64,000 nt of DNA from Fibrobacterota bacterium (GTDB lineage Bacteria > Fibrobacterota > Fibrobacteria > UBA11236): contig JAQBPN010000076.1 in NCBI GenBank assembly GCA_028287505.1, positions 145,250 to 209,249 of the forward strand. The letters run 5' to 3'. Below, one piece after another: positions 16,571 to 25,939 of the stretch. The position numbers and the translations under genes are program-made. The notes beneath the pieces were generated by a model. It searched no databases. It had not been told where the DNA came from and saw nothing but the letters and a program-made list of their open reading frames with translations. Positions within the stretch are counted from its first letter, which is position 1, and every line of letters begins with the position of its first letter.

Positions 16571-17233
16571 ATGTTCACCGGTATCGTGGAGGAAGTCGGA
16601 ATCATCCGGGACAAGATCCCCGCGGGTCCGGCATTGCGTTTCCGTTTGACCGCGCCGATCGTGGCCCGCGGCCTTAAGGCCGGCGACAGCGTGGCCTGCA
16701 ACGGAGTCTGCCTCACCGCCGAAGAGGTTTTCCCCGATGGGTTCACCGCCACCGCGGTCCCGGAAACCCTGCAACGAACCACCTTGGGTTCCTCCCGGCA
16801 AGGCGACGCCGTCAATCTGGAAGGCGCCCTGAAGGCGGGCAGTCCCATGGGCGGGCATATCATGCAGGGCCACGTCGACGGCGTGGGCGAAGTTTCCGCC
16901 TGGCGGGATTTGCCCGGCGGCGGCGGCAAGGAGCTCACCCTCCGCATTCCCCATGCCTTCACGCGCTACTGCGTGGAAAAGGGATCCCTCGCCTTGCACG
17001 GCGTAAGCCTGACCATCGCGGGAATCGAAGCGGAAACCATTCGCATCGCCTTGGTGCCGCATACCCTCTCGCATACCAACCTGGGCGGCATGCGCCCCGG
17101 CGATGCCTTGAATTTCGAAGTGGATCTGCTCGGGAAATACGTGGAAAAGTTGCTGGGCTTCGTGGGCAAAGGCGCCGCTCCGGCGTCGTCCCTTGACGCG
17201 GCCAGTCTCGGAAAATGGGGCTATGGAGTTTAA
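16571..17233 (+). CDS. ribE: riboflavin synthase alpha chain
   Basis: A 220-residue trimeric enzyme that dismutates two 6,7-dimethyl-8-ribityllumazine molecules to riboflavin. Two lumazine-binding repeats are visible: residues 1-97, starting MFTGIVEEVG with CNGVCLT and MGGHIMQGHVDG, and about 98-200 with LHGVSLT and HTLSHTNLG. Length is normal; AGGGGACC precedes the ATG. Its last 11 bases overlap the start of ribBA. The gene is also called ribC in some species. Confidence 0.95.
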   Translation: MFTGIVEEVGIIRDKIPAGPALRFRLTAPIVARGLKAGDSVACNGVCLTAEEVFPDGFTATAVPETLQRTTLGSSRQGDAVNLEGALKAGSPMGGHIMQGHVDGVGEVSAWRDLPGGGGKELTLRIPHAFTRYCVEKGSLALHGVSLTIAGIEAETIRIALVPHTLSHTNLGGMRPGDALNFEVDLLGKYVEKLLGFVGKGAAPASSLDAASLGKWGYGV

Positions 17234-18557
17234 CAGCATACCCGAGGCGGTCGCGGACCTCAAAAAAGGCCGGTTGATCGTCGTCGTGGACGACAAGGAT
17301 CGCGAGAACGAGGGAGACGTGGTCTTCGCCGCTTCCAAGTCCACTGCGGCCAAGATCAACTTCCTGGCGAAACATGCGCGCGGACTCATCTGCGTAGCGC
17401 TCACTTCCGAGCGCGTCGAATCCTTGCGCCTGCCTCCCATGGCGGAAAGCAACCTTTCCCGGCACGACACCGCCTTCACGGTTTCCGTGGAAGTGCGGGA
17501 AGGCACCACCACCGGCATCTCCGCCGCCGATCGCAGCGCCACCTCCCTGGCCCTGGCCGACGAAGCATTCGGCCATGAGGATTTCATCCGGCCCGGGCAT
17601 GTGTTTCCGATCAAGGCCAAAAAAGGCGGCGTGCTGGTGCGGGCCGGGCACACGGAAGCCGCCGTGGATCTGGTCAAGATGGCCGGGCTGGGCACCGCGG
17701 GCGTTATTTGCGAGATTATGAATGAGGACGGGACGATGGCCCGGCTCAAGGATTGCCAGCGTTTCGCCCGCAAGCACAAGCTCAAGATCATTTCCGTGGA
17801 AGACCTGATAGGCTATCGGCGGACCCAGGAAAAACTGATCCGCCTGGTCGCCTCTCCGGAGCTGCCCACGCCGTACGGGAACTTCCGCTCTTACGTTTAC
17901 GAAGACGTCATCCATGGCCGCAAGCATATCGCCCTGGTCAAGGGGGACATCTCCCCGAAGCATCCCGCCAACGTGCGCGTGCATTCGGAATGCCTGACGG
18001 GGGACGTTTTCGGGACCGCGCTTTGCGACTGCGGATGCCTGCTGAATCTGGGGCTGGAGCACATCGCCAAAAATGGCGGGGTTTTCCTGTATATGCGCCA
18101 GGTGGATCCGGAAGCGGATTTCACCCGCAAGATCCAGGCTTACGACGAGGCGGAATCCCAACGCGGCGCTGCGACGCCGAAAGCCGCGGGGCGCGGAATC
18201 CGGACGAAGCCGAATCCTCCGGGGACGACCTTCGGCGGCACCCATCATGGACTGTTCATGGACGCGCGCACCTACGGGATTGGCGCGCAGATCCTTTTCG
18301 ACCTGGGGGTGCGGCGTCTGCACCTGCTGACCAATTCCCCCAGGAAGATCCAGGGATTGGAAGGGTACGGACTCAAGATCACGCGGCAGTCCCCTTTGGA
18401 TCTGTCCAAGTGCGCGCAGGATGGCCATGGCCACAAGTATGCGCCGTCCCCTGAACCGGCGCCGGCGCGGAAGGCCGGGGCCAAGGCGGGCGGGAAATCG
18501 AAATCGAAGGTGCCGGCCCGGGCCGCGGCTTTGAAGCTCGGAAAAAAGAGGAGTTAA
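17223..18557 (+). CDS. ribBA: DHBP synthase / GTP cyclohydrolase II fusion (RibBA), divergent second domain
   Basis: A 444-residue protein. Residues 1-200 are DHBP synthase, making dihydroxybutanone phosphate from ribulose 5-phosphate ([40 protein letters not shown]). Residues about 205-400 are GTP cyclohydrolase II with the zinc Cys in [18 protein letters not shown], the MDARTYG segment and LLTNSPRKI. The usual RQEGRGIGL loop is absent: after LYMRQ it reads [15 protein letters not shown], followed by a basic, Pro/Gly-rich insert ([12 protein letters not shown]). The tail is Ala/Lys-rich. The first domain looks active; the second is uncertain. It overlaps ribE by 11 bases, with the start at [10 protein letters not shown]. 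Confidence 0.93.
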   Translation: MEFNSIPEAVADLKKGRLIVVVDDKDRENEGDVVFAASKSTAAKINFLAKHARGLICVALTSERVESLRLPPMAESNLSRHDTAFTVSVEVREGTTTGISAADRSATSLALADEAFGHEDFIRPGHVFPIKAKKGGVLVRAGHTEAAVDLVKMAGLGTAGVICEIMNEDGTMARLKDCQRFARKHKLKIISVEDLIGYRRTQEKLIRLVASPELPTPYGNFRSYVYEDVIHGRKHIALVKGDISPKHPANVRVHSECLTGDVFGTALCDCGCLLNLGLEHIAKNGGVFLYMRQVDPEADFTRKIQAYDEAESQRGAATPKAAGRGIRTKPNPPGTTFGGTHHGLFMDARTYGIGAQILFDLGVRRLHLLTNSPRKIQGLEGYGLKITRQSPLDLSKCAQDGHGHKYAPSPEPAPARKAGAKAGGKSKSKVPARAAALKLGKKRS

Positions 18558-18558
18558 C

Positions 18559-19023
18559 ATGGCGGTTATCGAAGGCAAGCTCACGGCGCAAAACCTCAAG
18601 TTCGCGATAGTGGTTTCCCGCTTCAATTCCCTGGTGACGGAACAACTCCTGGCGGGCGCGCGGGATTGCTTCATCCGCCACGGCGGGAAGGAATCGGACC
18701 TCACCATCGTCTGGGTTCCCGGAGCCTGCGAAATCCCCCAGGTGGCCAAAAAGCTCGCCGACAACGGCAAGTACAAGGCCATCGTCACCTTGGGCGCCGT
18801 GATCCGGGGCGCGACGCCGCATTTCGACCTGGTGGTCAACACCGTGAACAAGGGCGTGGCCGAAGTGGCCATGCACTCGGGATTGCCGGTCATCTTCGGC
18901 GTTCTCACCACGGACAACCTGGAGCAGGCCCTGGAACGCGCCGGCACCAAGGGCGGCAACAAAGGCTGGGACGCGGCATTGGCGGCCATCGAAATGGCCA
19001 ACCTGTGGGACCAGCTTAAATGA
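18559..19023 (+). CDS. ribH: 6,7-dimethyl-8-ribityllumazine synthase
   Basis: A 154-residue enzyme that condenses the RibA/D product with dihydroxybutanone phosphate. Typical segments: [39 protein letters not shown], and [17 protein letters not shown] with GNKGWDAAL. The length is normal. ATG 18559 lies just after the ribBA stop with GAGGAGTTAAC before it, and the stop overlaps the nusB start as ATGA. Confidence 0.96.
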   Translation: MAVIEGKLTAQNLKFAIVVSRFNSLVTEQLLAGARDCFIRHGGKESDLTIVWVPGACEIPQVAKKLADNGKYKAIVTLGAVIRGATPHFDLVVNTVNKGVAEVAMHSGLPVIFGVLTTDNLEQALERAGTKGGNKGWDAALAAIEMANLWDQLK

Positions 19024-19457
19024 TTTCCCGCCGGCGCGGACGCGAATTCGCGATGCAGCTGCTGTATGCGGTGGAAGTGGGCAAAGAGGCTTTCGCCGAG
19101 GCTTTGAAAGGCCTCTCCGCGGATCCGGATCTGCCCCCGGACGCGAAGGAATATGGCGTCAAGCTGGCCCGCAAGGTCCTGGAGAACCAGGACGAGCTGG
19201 ACGCGAAACTGGCCCTGGCTTCCGCCAATTGGGACCTGGAGCGCATCGCCATCGTGGACAAGCTGATCATCCGCTGCGCCACGGCCGAACTGATGTTTTT
19301 TTCCGATGTCCCCCTGAAGGTGGCCATCAACGAGGCGGTGGACATCGCCCGGAAATTCTCCACCGGCGAGTCGAGCCGGTTCGTGAACGGCGTCCTGGAC
19401 GCCATCGCCAAAACGTTTTCCAATTCCATCCAAAGGAACGAGCAAGATGCTGAATGA
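19020..19457 (+). CDS. nusB: transcription antitermination factor NusB
   Basis: A 145-residue all-helical RNA-binding protein that works with NusE at boxA of rRNA operons. The start [28 protein letters not shown] and [16 protein letters not shown] are family hallmarks, as is the rib-nusB order found in many bacteria. It overlaps ribH by four bases, and its last 11 bases overlap the DUF2723 gene. Confidence 0.95.
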   Translation: MISRRRGREFAMQLLYAVEVGKEAFAEALKGLSADPDLPPDAKEYGVKLARKVLENQDELDAKLALASANWDLERIAIVDKLIIRCATAELMFFSDVPLKVAINEAVDIARKFSTGESSRFVNGVLDAIAKTFSNSIQRNEQDAE

Positions 19458-22400
19458 GAAGCAACTGAAGACAGTCCTGGCCCTCCTGATATTCGGGGTG
19501 GCCTTCGCGGTCTACCTGATGACCATGGCCCCAACGGTTTCGTTCTGGGATTGCGGCGAGCTGGTGGGCGCCTCCAACATCCTGGGCAATCCCCATCCCC
19601 CCGGAAATCCGCTGTTCACCACCTTGGCCCGCGTTTTCATCATGGTGGCTCCCTTCAAGGAGGCCGCCACGCGCGTCAACCTGATTTCGGCCCTGACCAG
19701 CGCGCTCACGGTGATGATGTGCTTCCTGTTCATCGTCAAACTGCTCGCCATCCTTTTCCAGGGCCAGGCCAAGCTGTCCCGCTTCGCCACCTACTGCTCC
19801 GCCGCCATCGGCGCGGCCCTGGTGACGTTTTCGGACACCTTCTGGTTCAGCGCCGTGGAAGCGGAAGTGTACGGCACCTCCATGTTGCTGGTCATGATCA
19901 TCTCCTGGCTGTCCCTGGACTGGTATGAAAACCGCGGCACCCCGAAAGCCAATCGCATTCTCCTGATGATCACCTACCTGGGCTTCCTGGGCATGGGCAT
20001 CCATCCCTTTTCCTTCATCACCATTCCCGCCGTGGGCCTTTTCGTCGTCTTTTCCGACGACAACCACCGTAAGAATTGGCTCGGCTACGTCTTTTTGATC
20101 GGCGGATTCGTGCTCTCCACCCTCATCCTGTCCAAAGGCCTGAAGCTCGACATGATTTGGGCCTACATGGCGCTCCTCGCCTTGGGCGCCATCGTGTACG
20201 CCTCGGTTCCGGACATGAAGTTCGATCTGCCTCTGGCCGTCACGGGCCTGGGATTGTTCGCCATCGTATACGACATCGGCGATTTCATCTTCTACGCCAT
20301 CGGGACCCTGGTGGTGGCGATCATCGCCAAGCTGCTGGCGAACACCCCCGAGGCCAAGGGTCGATGGAACATGTCCATCATGCTGTGCCTGGTGGCCTTG
20401 CTGGGCTTTTCCAGTTATGCGTACGTGCCCCTCCGCTCGAACGTGAACCCCAACATCGATGAGAACGAACCGCGCACCTGGGGCACTTTCAAGGAATACC
20501 TTGAGCGGAAACAGTACGGTTCCGAGTCCATGCTCTCCCGCGCCTTCCATCGGCGCGGCGAGTTCTTCCACCAGATCCTGGTCTATCCCCACATGGGATA
20601 CGGCGGCTACATGCTGAGCCAGTATTTCCCCTGGAAGGTGGGGGAGACCCGCGCGGACGAGAACGAGTCCGTGGTGCGCAAGGCTCCCGTCAAGCACGAA
20701 TTCGATACCCTGTGGACCAACCTGGGCCAGCATCCCGGCTGGCAGATGTTTCTGTTCCTGATTTTCCAGGCTCCGTTCGTCTACGGCGGATACCTGGCAT
20801 TCAAGCGCAACCCGCACCTGGGGGCGTACCTTCTGATACTTTACGCGGCCACCAGCTATGGTCTGGTGTTCTATATGAACTTCGCGGACGGGACGCAGAT
20901 GGAAATGCGCGATTACGATTATTGGAAACATGAGAATTTCAATCCCCAGGCGAAACCGGAGAACGTGCATATCGAAGTGCGCGATCGCGATTATTTCTAC
21001 ACGCCCGGGTTCATGTACATGGGCATCCTGTTCGGCGTGGCCGCGGCTTTCCTGCTCAACAAACTGGGCCAAGGCGCCGGCGGAACCGGTGGGGGAGGCC
21101 GCGGAAGCCTTCCCAAGGGAGTGGGTCTGGCCCTGCTGGCCCTGGCGGTGGCGGTTCCGGCCTACTCCAATTACAAGGAGCATAACCGGCACGGGGATTA
21201 CATCCCTTGGGACTACGCCTACAACCTGCTGATGTCGTGTCGGCCGAACAGCGTGCTGTTCACGAACGGAGACAACGACACCTTTCCTCTCTGGTTCATC
21301 CAGGAAGTGGAGGGCGTGCGCAAGGACGTGCGCGTTGTGAACCTGTCCCTGGTGAACACCAATTGGTACGTCAAGCAGCTCAAGACCCACGAGCCCAAGC
21401 TCTCCATCGGCTTCTCCGATGAGGAAATCAACGCCCTGGAGCCCCAGCCGTGGCGCTTCAAGCAGGCCGTGGGCTTCAAAGTCCCCAACTCGGCCATCAC
21501 GGTGGAGCTGGAACCGCGCCCTTACCTCAAGGTGCAGGACATCATGGTCCTCCACATCGTCCAGAACAACTATCCCAAGCATCCCATCCACTTCGCCGTC
21601 ACCGTTTCCGACGACAACATGATGGGCCTTGAGAAGTACCTGGTGATGGAAGGCATGGTCTATACCCTGACCGAGGAAAAGAAGAACAAGGAAATCGATG
21701 CGGCCACCACGGCCCACATGGTGGACGATGTCTACCGTTTCCGCGGCCTGGGGGATCCCAAGCTTTTCGTGGATCTGAATACGGAAGGCCTGCTCACCAA
21801 TTACTCGGCGACCAACTTCCGCCTGGTGATGTGGGCGCAGGAGAAGCTGTCCGATATCGAAAAGCAGCTCGAGGATCTGCGCAAGCGTCCCGACCCTTCG
21901 GATTCGGTCAAGGTGGCCATCGCCGCCAAAGAGGCCGAGAAGAAGGAAAAGGTCGCTTTCGCCGAGAAGTACCTGGCCTTGAACGCCAGGATCCTGCCCC
22001 GCGAGTGGCGCAACAACTACTATGGGGCGCAATTGTACGCGGCCGTCAAGGATTTCCCCAAGGCCGAGGCTTATTACCAGAGGGGCATCAAGGATGCGCC
22101 CAATCCCAGGCTGTTCGGAGCGAACCTGGCCCAGTTGTACATCGAGCAGAACAAATTCCCGCAGGCGGAGTCGTTGCTGAACGAGCTCAAGAAGACGTCG
22201 CCGAACGATTTCGAACTCTGGTACGGGCTGAGCGATCTCTACCAGAAGCGCGGGGACCTCCGCAAGGCCCACGACGTGCTGGCGGAATGGCTTAAGGGGA
22301 ATCCCAGCCATCAGTACGCGTCCATGGTGAGCCAGCAACTGCAATTCCTGGAAAGCCAGATCAAGAACCAGTCCGCTCCCGCCCTGCCTCCGGGGGATTC

Positions 22401-22617
22401 CGGAAAACCCTCCGCTGCCGCATCGGTTCCGGGCCTTCCCGCCACCGCGCAGGCTTCCGGTTCCAAGCCCGCCGTTCCCAAGCCGGGCCCTTCGGGCGTT
22501 CCCGGCCTGGGCGCGGATCCGGCCAAGGCCGGCAAGGCTCCCAAGCCTACCGAGGCCAAAGGCAAGGAAAAGGATACCGCCCTTAAGGGATCGTCCGCGC
22601 CCGCGGGCAAGTCCTAG
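19447..22617 (+). CDS. DUF2723 membrane protein with TPR tail (protein O-glycosyltransferase-like)
   Basis: A 1056-residue protein. The first half is a polytopic membrane region starting LLIFGVAFAVYLMTMAPTVS, with the DUF2723 signature SFWDCGELVGAS (residues 32-43, D35 and E38), NPHPPGNPLF and SDTFWFSAVEAEVY. This is a PMT/GT-C-like fold. A large extracytoplasmic region follows (FTNGDNDTFPLWFIQEV near residue 605, TEGLLTNYSATN). Residues about 850-980 are TPR-like helices (YYQRGIKDAPNPRLFGAN), and the tail is Pro/Ala-rich. DUF2723 proteins are proposed to move polyprenol-linked sugars to exported proteins; the gene at 27019 is the type that would make such a donor. The acceptor is unknown. 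Confidence 0.88.
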   Translation: MLNEKQLKTVLALLIFGVAFAVYLMTMAPTVSFWDCGELVGASNILGNPHPPGNPLFTTLARVFIMVAPFKEAATRVNLISALTSALTVMMCFLFIVKLLAILFQGQAKLSRFATYCSAAIGAALVTFSDTFWFSAVEAEVYGTSMLLVMIISWLSLDWYENRGTPKANRILLMITYLGFLGMGIHPFSFITIPAVGLFVVFSDDNHRKNWLGYVFLIGGFVLSTLILSKGLKLDMIWAYMALLALGAIVYASVPDMKFDLPLAVTGLGLFAIVYDIGDFIFYAIGTLVVAIIAKLLANTPEAKGRWNMSIMLCLVALLGFSSYAYVPLRSNVNPNIDENEPRTWGTFKEYLERKQYGSESMLSRAFHRRGEFFHQILVYPHMGYGGYMLSQYFPWKVGETRADENESVVRKAPVKHEFDTLWTNLGQHPGWQMFLFLIFQAPFVYGGYLAFKRNPHLGAYLLILYAATSYGLVFYMNFADGTQMEMRDYDYWKHENFNPQAKPENVHIEVRDRDYFYTPGFMYMGILFGVAAAFLLNKLGQGAGGTGGGGRGSLPKGVGLALLALAVAVPAYSNYKEHNRHGDYIPWDYAYNLLMSCRPNSVLFTNGDNDTFPLWFIQEVEGVRKDVRVVNLSLVNTNWYVKQLKTHEPKLSIGFSDEEINALEPQPWRFKQAVGFKVPNSAITVELEPRPYLKVQDIMVLHIVQNNYPKHPIHFAVTVSDDNMMGLEKYLVMEGMVYTLTEEKKNKEIDAATTAHMVDDVYRFRGLGDPKLFVDLNTEGLLTNYSATNFRLVMWAQEKLSDIEKQLEDLRKRPDPSDSVKVAIAAKEAEKKEKVAFAEKYLALNARILPREWRNNYYGAQLYAAVKDFPKAEAYYQRGIKDAPNPRLFGANLAQLYIEQNKFPQAESLLNELKKTSPNDFELWYGLSDLYQKRGDLRKAHDVLAEWLKGNPSHQYASMVSQQLQFLESQIKNQSAPALPPGDSGKPSAAASVPGLPATAQASGSKPAVPKPGPSGVPGLGADPAKAGKAPKPTEAKGKEKDTALKGSSAPAGKS

Positions 22618-22634
22618 GGAAGGGCCGCGCCGCC

Positions 22635-23912
22635 TTGGAAGCTCCGGTTCGCGTTCCGGCCCGGCCGGATTCATCCGGGCGCCGATCGACCGCCCGGTCC
22701 TTGACCGCCCGATCCTTGACCGGCCGGTCCCTGGCTGGTAGGCCCCGGGTCCTGCTGGTCAACTGGCGCGACATGATCAATCCCGAAGCCGGGGGCGCGG
22801 AAGTCCATCTCCATGAGGTGGCCGTCCGCCTGGTCAAGGACGGGTTCACCTGCATCCAATACTCCCACGCCTTTCCCGGCTGCAAGCCGGAAGAGGACGT
22901 GGGCGGCGTTCTGGTCCGCCGCGTGGGCGGAAAATTCCTGTTCAACTTCACGGTATGGCTGAGGCTGCGCGCCTGGTGCCGCCGCGACGCCATCGACGTG
23001 GTGCTCGACGATTCCAACAAGGTACCCTTCCTGTTACCCTGGCTGACCGCGCTTCCCGTGGTCGCGCAAATCCACCATCTTTTCGGCCGGGTGCTGTTCC
23101 ATGAAACCGCCTGGCCCATGGCCTTGTACGTGCTGGCTTTCGAAAGCCTCATGCCCTCCGCCTACCGCCGCACCCGCGTGCTGACGGGATCGGAAAGCAG
23201 CCGGCGCGAATTGCTGGCCAAGGGATTCGGGAACGTGGCCATCGCTCCCGAAGGCGCGGACCTGGCCCTCTACCGGCCCCCGGCCGATGCGGCCAAGTCC
23301 GGGCGCAAGATCCTTTACGTGGGGCGCATCAAACGCTACAAGGGCCTGGACGTGATCCTCCGGGCCGCGGCGAAAATCAAGGCCGCCTTTCCGGATCTGG
23401 AAATGCAGATTGCGGGATCCGGAGACGATGTGCCGCGCCTGAAGGAATTGGCCAAAAGCCTGGGCATGGACGGCTGGACGCAATTCCTCGGCTTCGTCAG
23501 CGAGGCGAAGAAGGTGGAGTTGTACGGCGCGGCCCAGGTGGTGGTGAACTCATCCTTGAAGGAAGGGTGGGGGCTCACTTCCATCGAAGCCAACGCCTGC
23601 GGCACTCCCGTGGTGGCGACGGACGTGCCCGGCCTCTGCGACAGCGTGCGCGACGGAGAAACCGGTTTCCTGGTGCCTTTCGGGGACGTGGATGCATTCG
23701 CCGCCGCTTTGGGCCGCATCCTGGCGGATCCGGCCGCGGCCGGAACCATGAGGGAAAAGGCCCTGGCGTGGGGCGGCGCCCATACCTGGGAAAAAGCGTT
23801 TGAAGTGACGCGGGACGCGTTGCTGGACGCGTGGCATGGGTCCAGCAACGAAGCGACGGGAAGCGGATCGGAAACCAGGGTCGAAACCGACGGCGAAAGG
23901 GTCCTGGCATGA
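22635..23912 (+). CDS. glycosyltransferase family 4
   Basis: A GT-B retaining glycosyltransferase of up to 425 residues. The N-terminal domain begins RVLLVNWRDMINPEAGGAEV near residue 40 and the C-terminal domain has KILYVGRIKRYKGLDV, SLKEGWGLTSIEANACGTPV and GETGFLVPFGD. The NDP-sugar and acceptor cannot be read from sequence. TTG 22635 is used here, but residues 15-38 come from a 15-base tandem repeat; an in-frame TTG inside it could be the real start. The tail is low complexity (SNEATGSGSETRVE). It overlaps the next gene as ATGA. Confidence 0.9.
   Translation: MEAPVRVPARPDSSGRRSTARSLTARSLTGRSLAGRPRVLLVNWRDMINPEAGGAEVHLHEVAVRLVKDGFTCIQYSHAFPGCKPEEDVGGVLVRRVGGKFLFNFTVWLRLRAWCRRDAIDVVLDDSNKVPFLLPWLTALPVVAQIHHLFGRVLFHETAWPMALYVLAFESLMPSAYRRTRVLTGSESSRRELLAKGFGNVAIAPEGADLALYRPPADAAKSGRKILYVGRIKRYKGLDVILRAAAKIKAAFPDLEMQIAGSGDDVPRLKELAKSLGMDGWTQFLGFVSEAKKVELYGAAQVVVNSSLKEGWGLTSIEANACGTPVVATDVPGLCDSVRDGETGFLVPFGDVDAFAAALGRILADPAAAGTMREKALAWGGAHTWEKAFEVTRDALLDAWHGSSNEATGSGSETRVETDGERVLA
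22690..22734 (+). repeat. 15-base tandem repeat at the start of the GT4 gene
   Basis: Three units (CCGCCCGGTCCTTGA, 22690-22704; two variants at 22705-22719 and 22720-22734) encode RSL(T/A)(A/G) repeats before the conserved GT4 core. Two copies contain an in-frame TTG codon. Confidence 0.85.
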
Positions 23913-24997
23913 ACGGCATGGGCGCGCCGGTCAAAAGCGAATCCGCGCGGAAGCGGAGCAAGGTGATCTGGTTCTGGCTGCGCCTGGCCGCGGCCGTCGC
24001 CGTGCTGGTATGGGTCATCGAAAAGAACGGCCGCGGACGCATCCTGGCCACTTTGCTCTCCGCCAAACCGGGTTGGGTCCTGCTGGGCGCCGTGTTCTTC
24101 TTTCTATCGGTCCTGGCCGGCGCCTACCAATGGTATCTGCTCCTGCGCATGCAAGGCATCGATTTCGGGTACCGCGCATGTTTCCGCACCTATTATTCGG
24201 GCATGTTCCTGAACAACTTCCTCCCCGGAACCGTGGGCGGAGACGCCTTGCGCGTCTATGAAGTCAAGAAGGGGGCGGACGGTTGGGGCAAGGCCGTGGC
24301 CTCCACATTTCTCGATCGCCTCATCGGGTTCTTCACCCTTTCCCTGCTTTCCCTGGTGGCCGTCGGCATCGCCCTGTGGCAGAGGACCCTGGACCAGGCG
24401 GTATTCCGGCACTTGCTGTACGCGGTGGGTTTCGTGTTCTCCGTTTTCGTGCTGGTGCTGGTCCTGCTGTTGAGCCGGCGCATCGCCTCCCTTGTCCACT
24501 CGCTCATCCATCGCACCGGGATGAAATGGCTGGAAGAGGCGCATGCGCGCATGCAGGACATCCTCCTGGCGTACCGGGCCCGTTGGATGGAAATGGGTTG
24601 GGTCATCATCGTGTCCTGCGTGGTGCAGATCCTCCGCATCGACGTGCACTGGTTTTCGGCGATAGGCCTCGGGGTGCATATTTCACCGGTCTTCTTCTTC
24701 TGTTTCATCCCCGTCATCGCCCTGGCGGGCGTGATACCCCTCAACGTGGGCGGGTGGGGCATTCCCCAGACCATCGGCACCTATCTCTATACCCTGCCGG
24801 GCGTCCTGGAAGCGGCCGCCGACGGAGGAGACATCAAGGTTACCGCCACCGCGCTGGCCTTCCTGCCTTCCGTGATCGGGTTGGTTGTCATGCTGGGGGG
24901 AGGATTCTACTTTGTCCGGGGGCGCCATGCCGGGGTTGCCGCCGCGGGGAACGCGTCCACGGAGAACTCGAAGGGTCAAGTGCAGAATGCAGAATGA
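23909..24997 (+). CDS. LPG-synthase-TM / UPF0104 family membrane protein (flippase-like)
   Basis: A 362-residue polytopic protein with about eight membrane segments after a basic N-terminus (ESARKRSKVIWFWLRLA). The family signature YYSGMFLNNFLPGTVGGDALRVYE lies near residue 95, and PLNVGGWGIPQ near residue 280. Relatives include the membrane half of lysyl-phosphatidylglycerol synthase and AglD-type proteins near glycosyltransferases; no aminoacyl-transfer domain is present. In this locus it may help move or modify polyprenol-linked sugars, which is inference. The start overlaps the GT4 stop (ATGA). Confidence 0.85.
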   Translation: MNGMGAPVKSESARKRSKVIWFWLRLAAAVAVLVWVIEKNGRGRILATLLSAKPGWVLLGAVFFFLSVLAGAYQWYLLLRMQGIDFGYRACFRTYYSGMFLNNFLPGTVGGDALRVYEVKKGADGWGKAVASTFLDRLIGFFTLSLLSLVAVGIALWQRTLDQAVFRHLLYAVGFVFSVFVLVLVLLLSRRIASLVHSLIHRTGMKWLEEAHARMQDILLAYRARWMEMGWVIIVSCVVQILRIDVHWFSAIGLGVHISPVFFFCFIPVIALAGVIPLNVGGWGIPQTIGTYLYTLPGVLEAAADGGDIKVTATALAFLPSVIGLVVMLGGGFYFVRGRHAGVAAAGNASTENSKGQVQNAE

Positions 24998-25009
24998 TAC
25001 ACTAATCGC

Positions 25010-25939
25010 ATGACCCCTACGCTCTCCATCGTCATCCCGGCATTGAATGAAGCCGAAAGCCTTCCGGTGCTCGCCAAGGAGATCAAGGACGTCTGCGAAC
25101 GGGAAGGCATCGACTACGAAGCCATCATCATCGACGACGGAAGCAAGGACGGCACTTTCGCCTGCATCCAGGCCCTGTCGGCGGAAGACGCCCGCATCCG
25201 CGGCGTGCAATTCCGGCAGAACTGCGGTAAGGCCGCCGCCCTGTCCGAAGGGTTTGCCCGCGCGCGCGGAAGGTTCGTCATCACCATGGATGCGGACCTG
25301 CAGGACAATCCCGCCGAAATACCCGGCCTCATCAAGATGCTGGAAGACGGAGCGGACCTGGTTTCCGGATGGAAGAAGAAACGCTACGATCCCCTGGGCA
25401 AGACCCTGCCTTCCAAATTCTTCAACGCCATCACCGGAAGGGTGGCGGGCATAAAGCTCCACGATTTCAATTGCGGCCTGAAAGGGTATAAAAGCGAAGT
25501 GGTGAAGAGCCTCGACCTGTACGGGGAGCTGCATCGCTATATCCCCGTACTGGCCCACTGGAACGGGTTCACCGTGGCGGAAAAGATCGTCGAGCACCGC
25601 GCCCGCAGATTCGGCAAGTCCAAGTACGGTTGGGCCCGCCTCAGCAACGGCATGTTCGACCTCGTCACCCTGGTCTTCCTGCACCGCTACACCAGCCGGC
25701 CCTTGCACCTGTTCGGGTTCGTCGGCCTGTTGTTCAGCACCATCGGATTCCTGATCCTGGCCGGGTTCGCCGTCAACTGGGCCGTTACGGGCAATGGCCA
25801 CGTGCGCCCCTTGATGCTGGCCGGCGTGGCTTTCATGATTGTCGGCGTCCAATTCGTATCCGTCGGATTGTTGGGCGAGATGATCAACCACCGCATGTCG
25901 GACGGACGGGCCAATCCCGTGTCCCGGACGGTCGGGTGA
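25010..25939 (+). CDS. GT2 glycosyltransferase with two C-terminal membrane segments (GtrB/DPM1-like)
   Basis: A 309-residue enzyme. The GT-A domain has LSIVIPALNEAESL, IDDGSKDGT, the metal-binding DADLQDNPAE and HDFNCGLKGY. RRFGKSKYG precedes two hydrophobic helices (about residues 230-255 and 265-290). This layout matches GtrB/ArnC-like polyprenyl-phosphate sugar transferases that load a nucleotide sugar onto the lipid carrier. There is no Shine-Dalgarno sequence; TGATACACT at 24995-25003 lies seven bases before the ATG, so a leaderless message is possible. The stop overlaps the next start. Confidence 0.9.
   Translation: MTPTLSIVIPALNEAESLPVLAKEIKDVCEREGIDYEAIIIDDGSKDGTFACIQALSAEDARIRGVQFRQNCGKAAALSEGFARARGRFVITMDADLQDNPAEIPGLIKMLEDGADLVSGWKKKRYDPLGKTLPSKFFNAITGRVAGIKLHDFNCGLKGYKSEVVKSLDLYGELHRYIPVLAHWNGFTVAEKIVEHRARRFGKSKYGWARLSNGMFDLVTLVFLHRYTSRPLHLFGFVGLLFSTIGFLILAGFAVNWAVTGNGHVRPLMLAGVAFMIVGVQFVSVGLLGEMINHRMSDGRANPVSRTVG

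Noticed and set aside
19327..22674. Very long open frame on the minus strand opposite the DUF2723 gene
   Set aside because: It mirrors a well-supported gene, is rich in His/Gly/Arg and has no family motif; GC-rich codon use keeps the opposite frame open.
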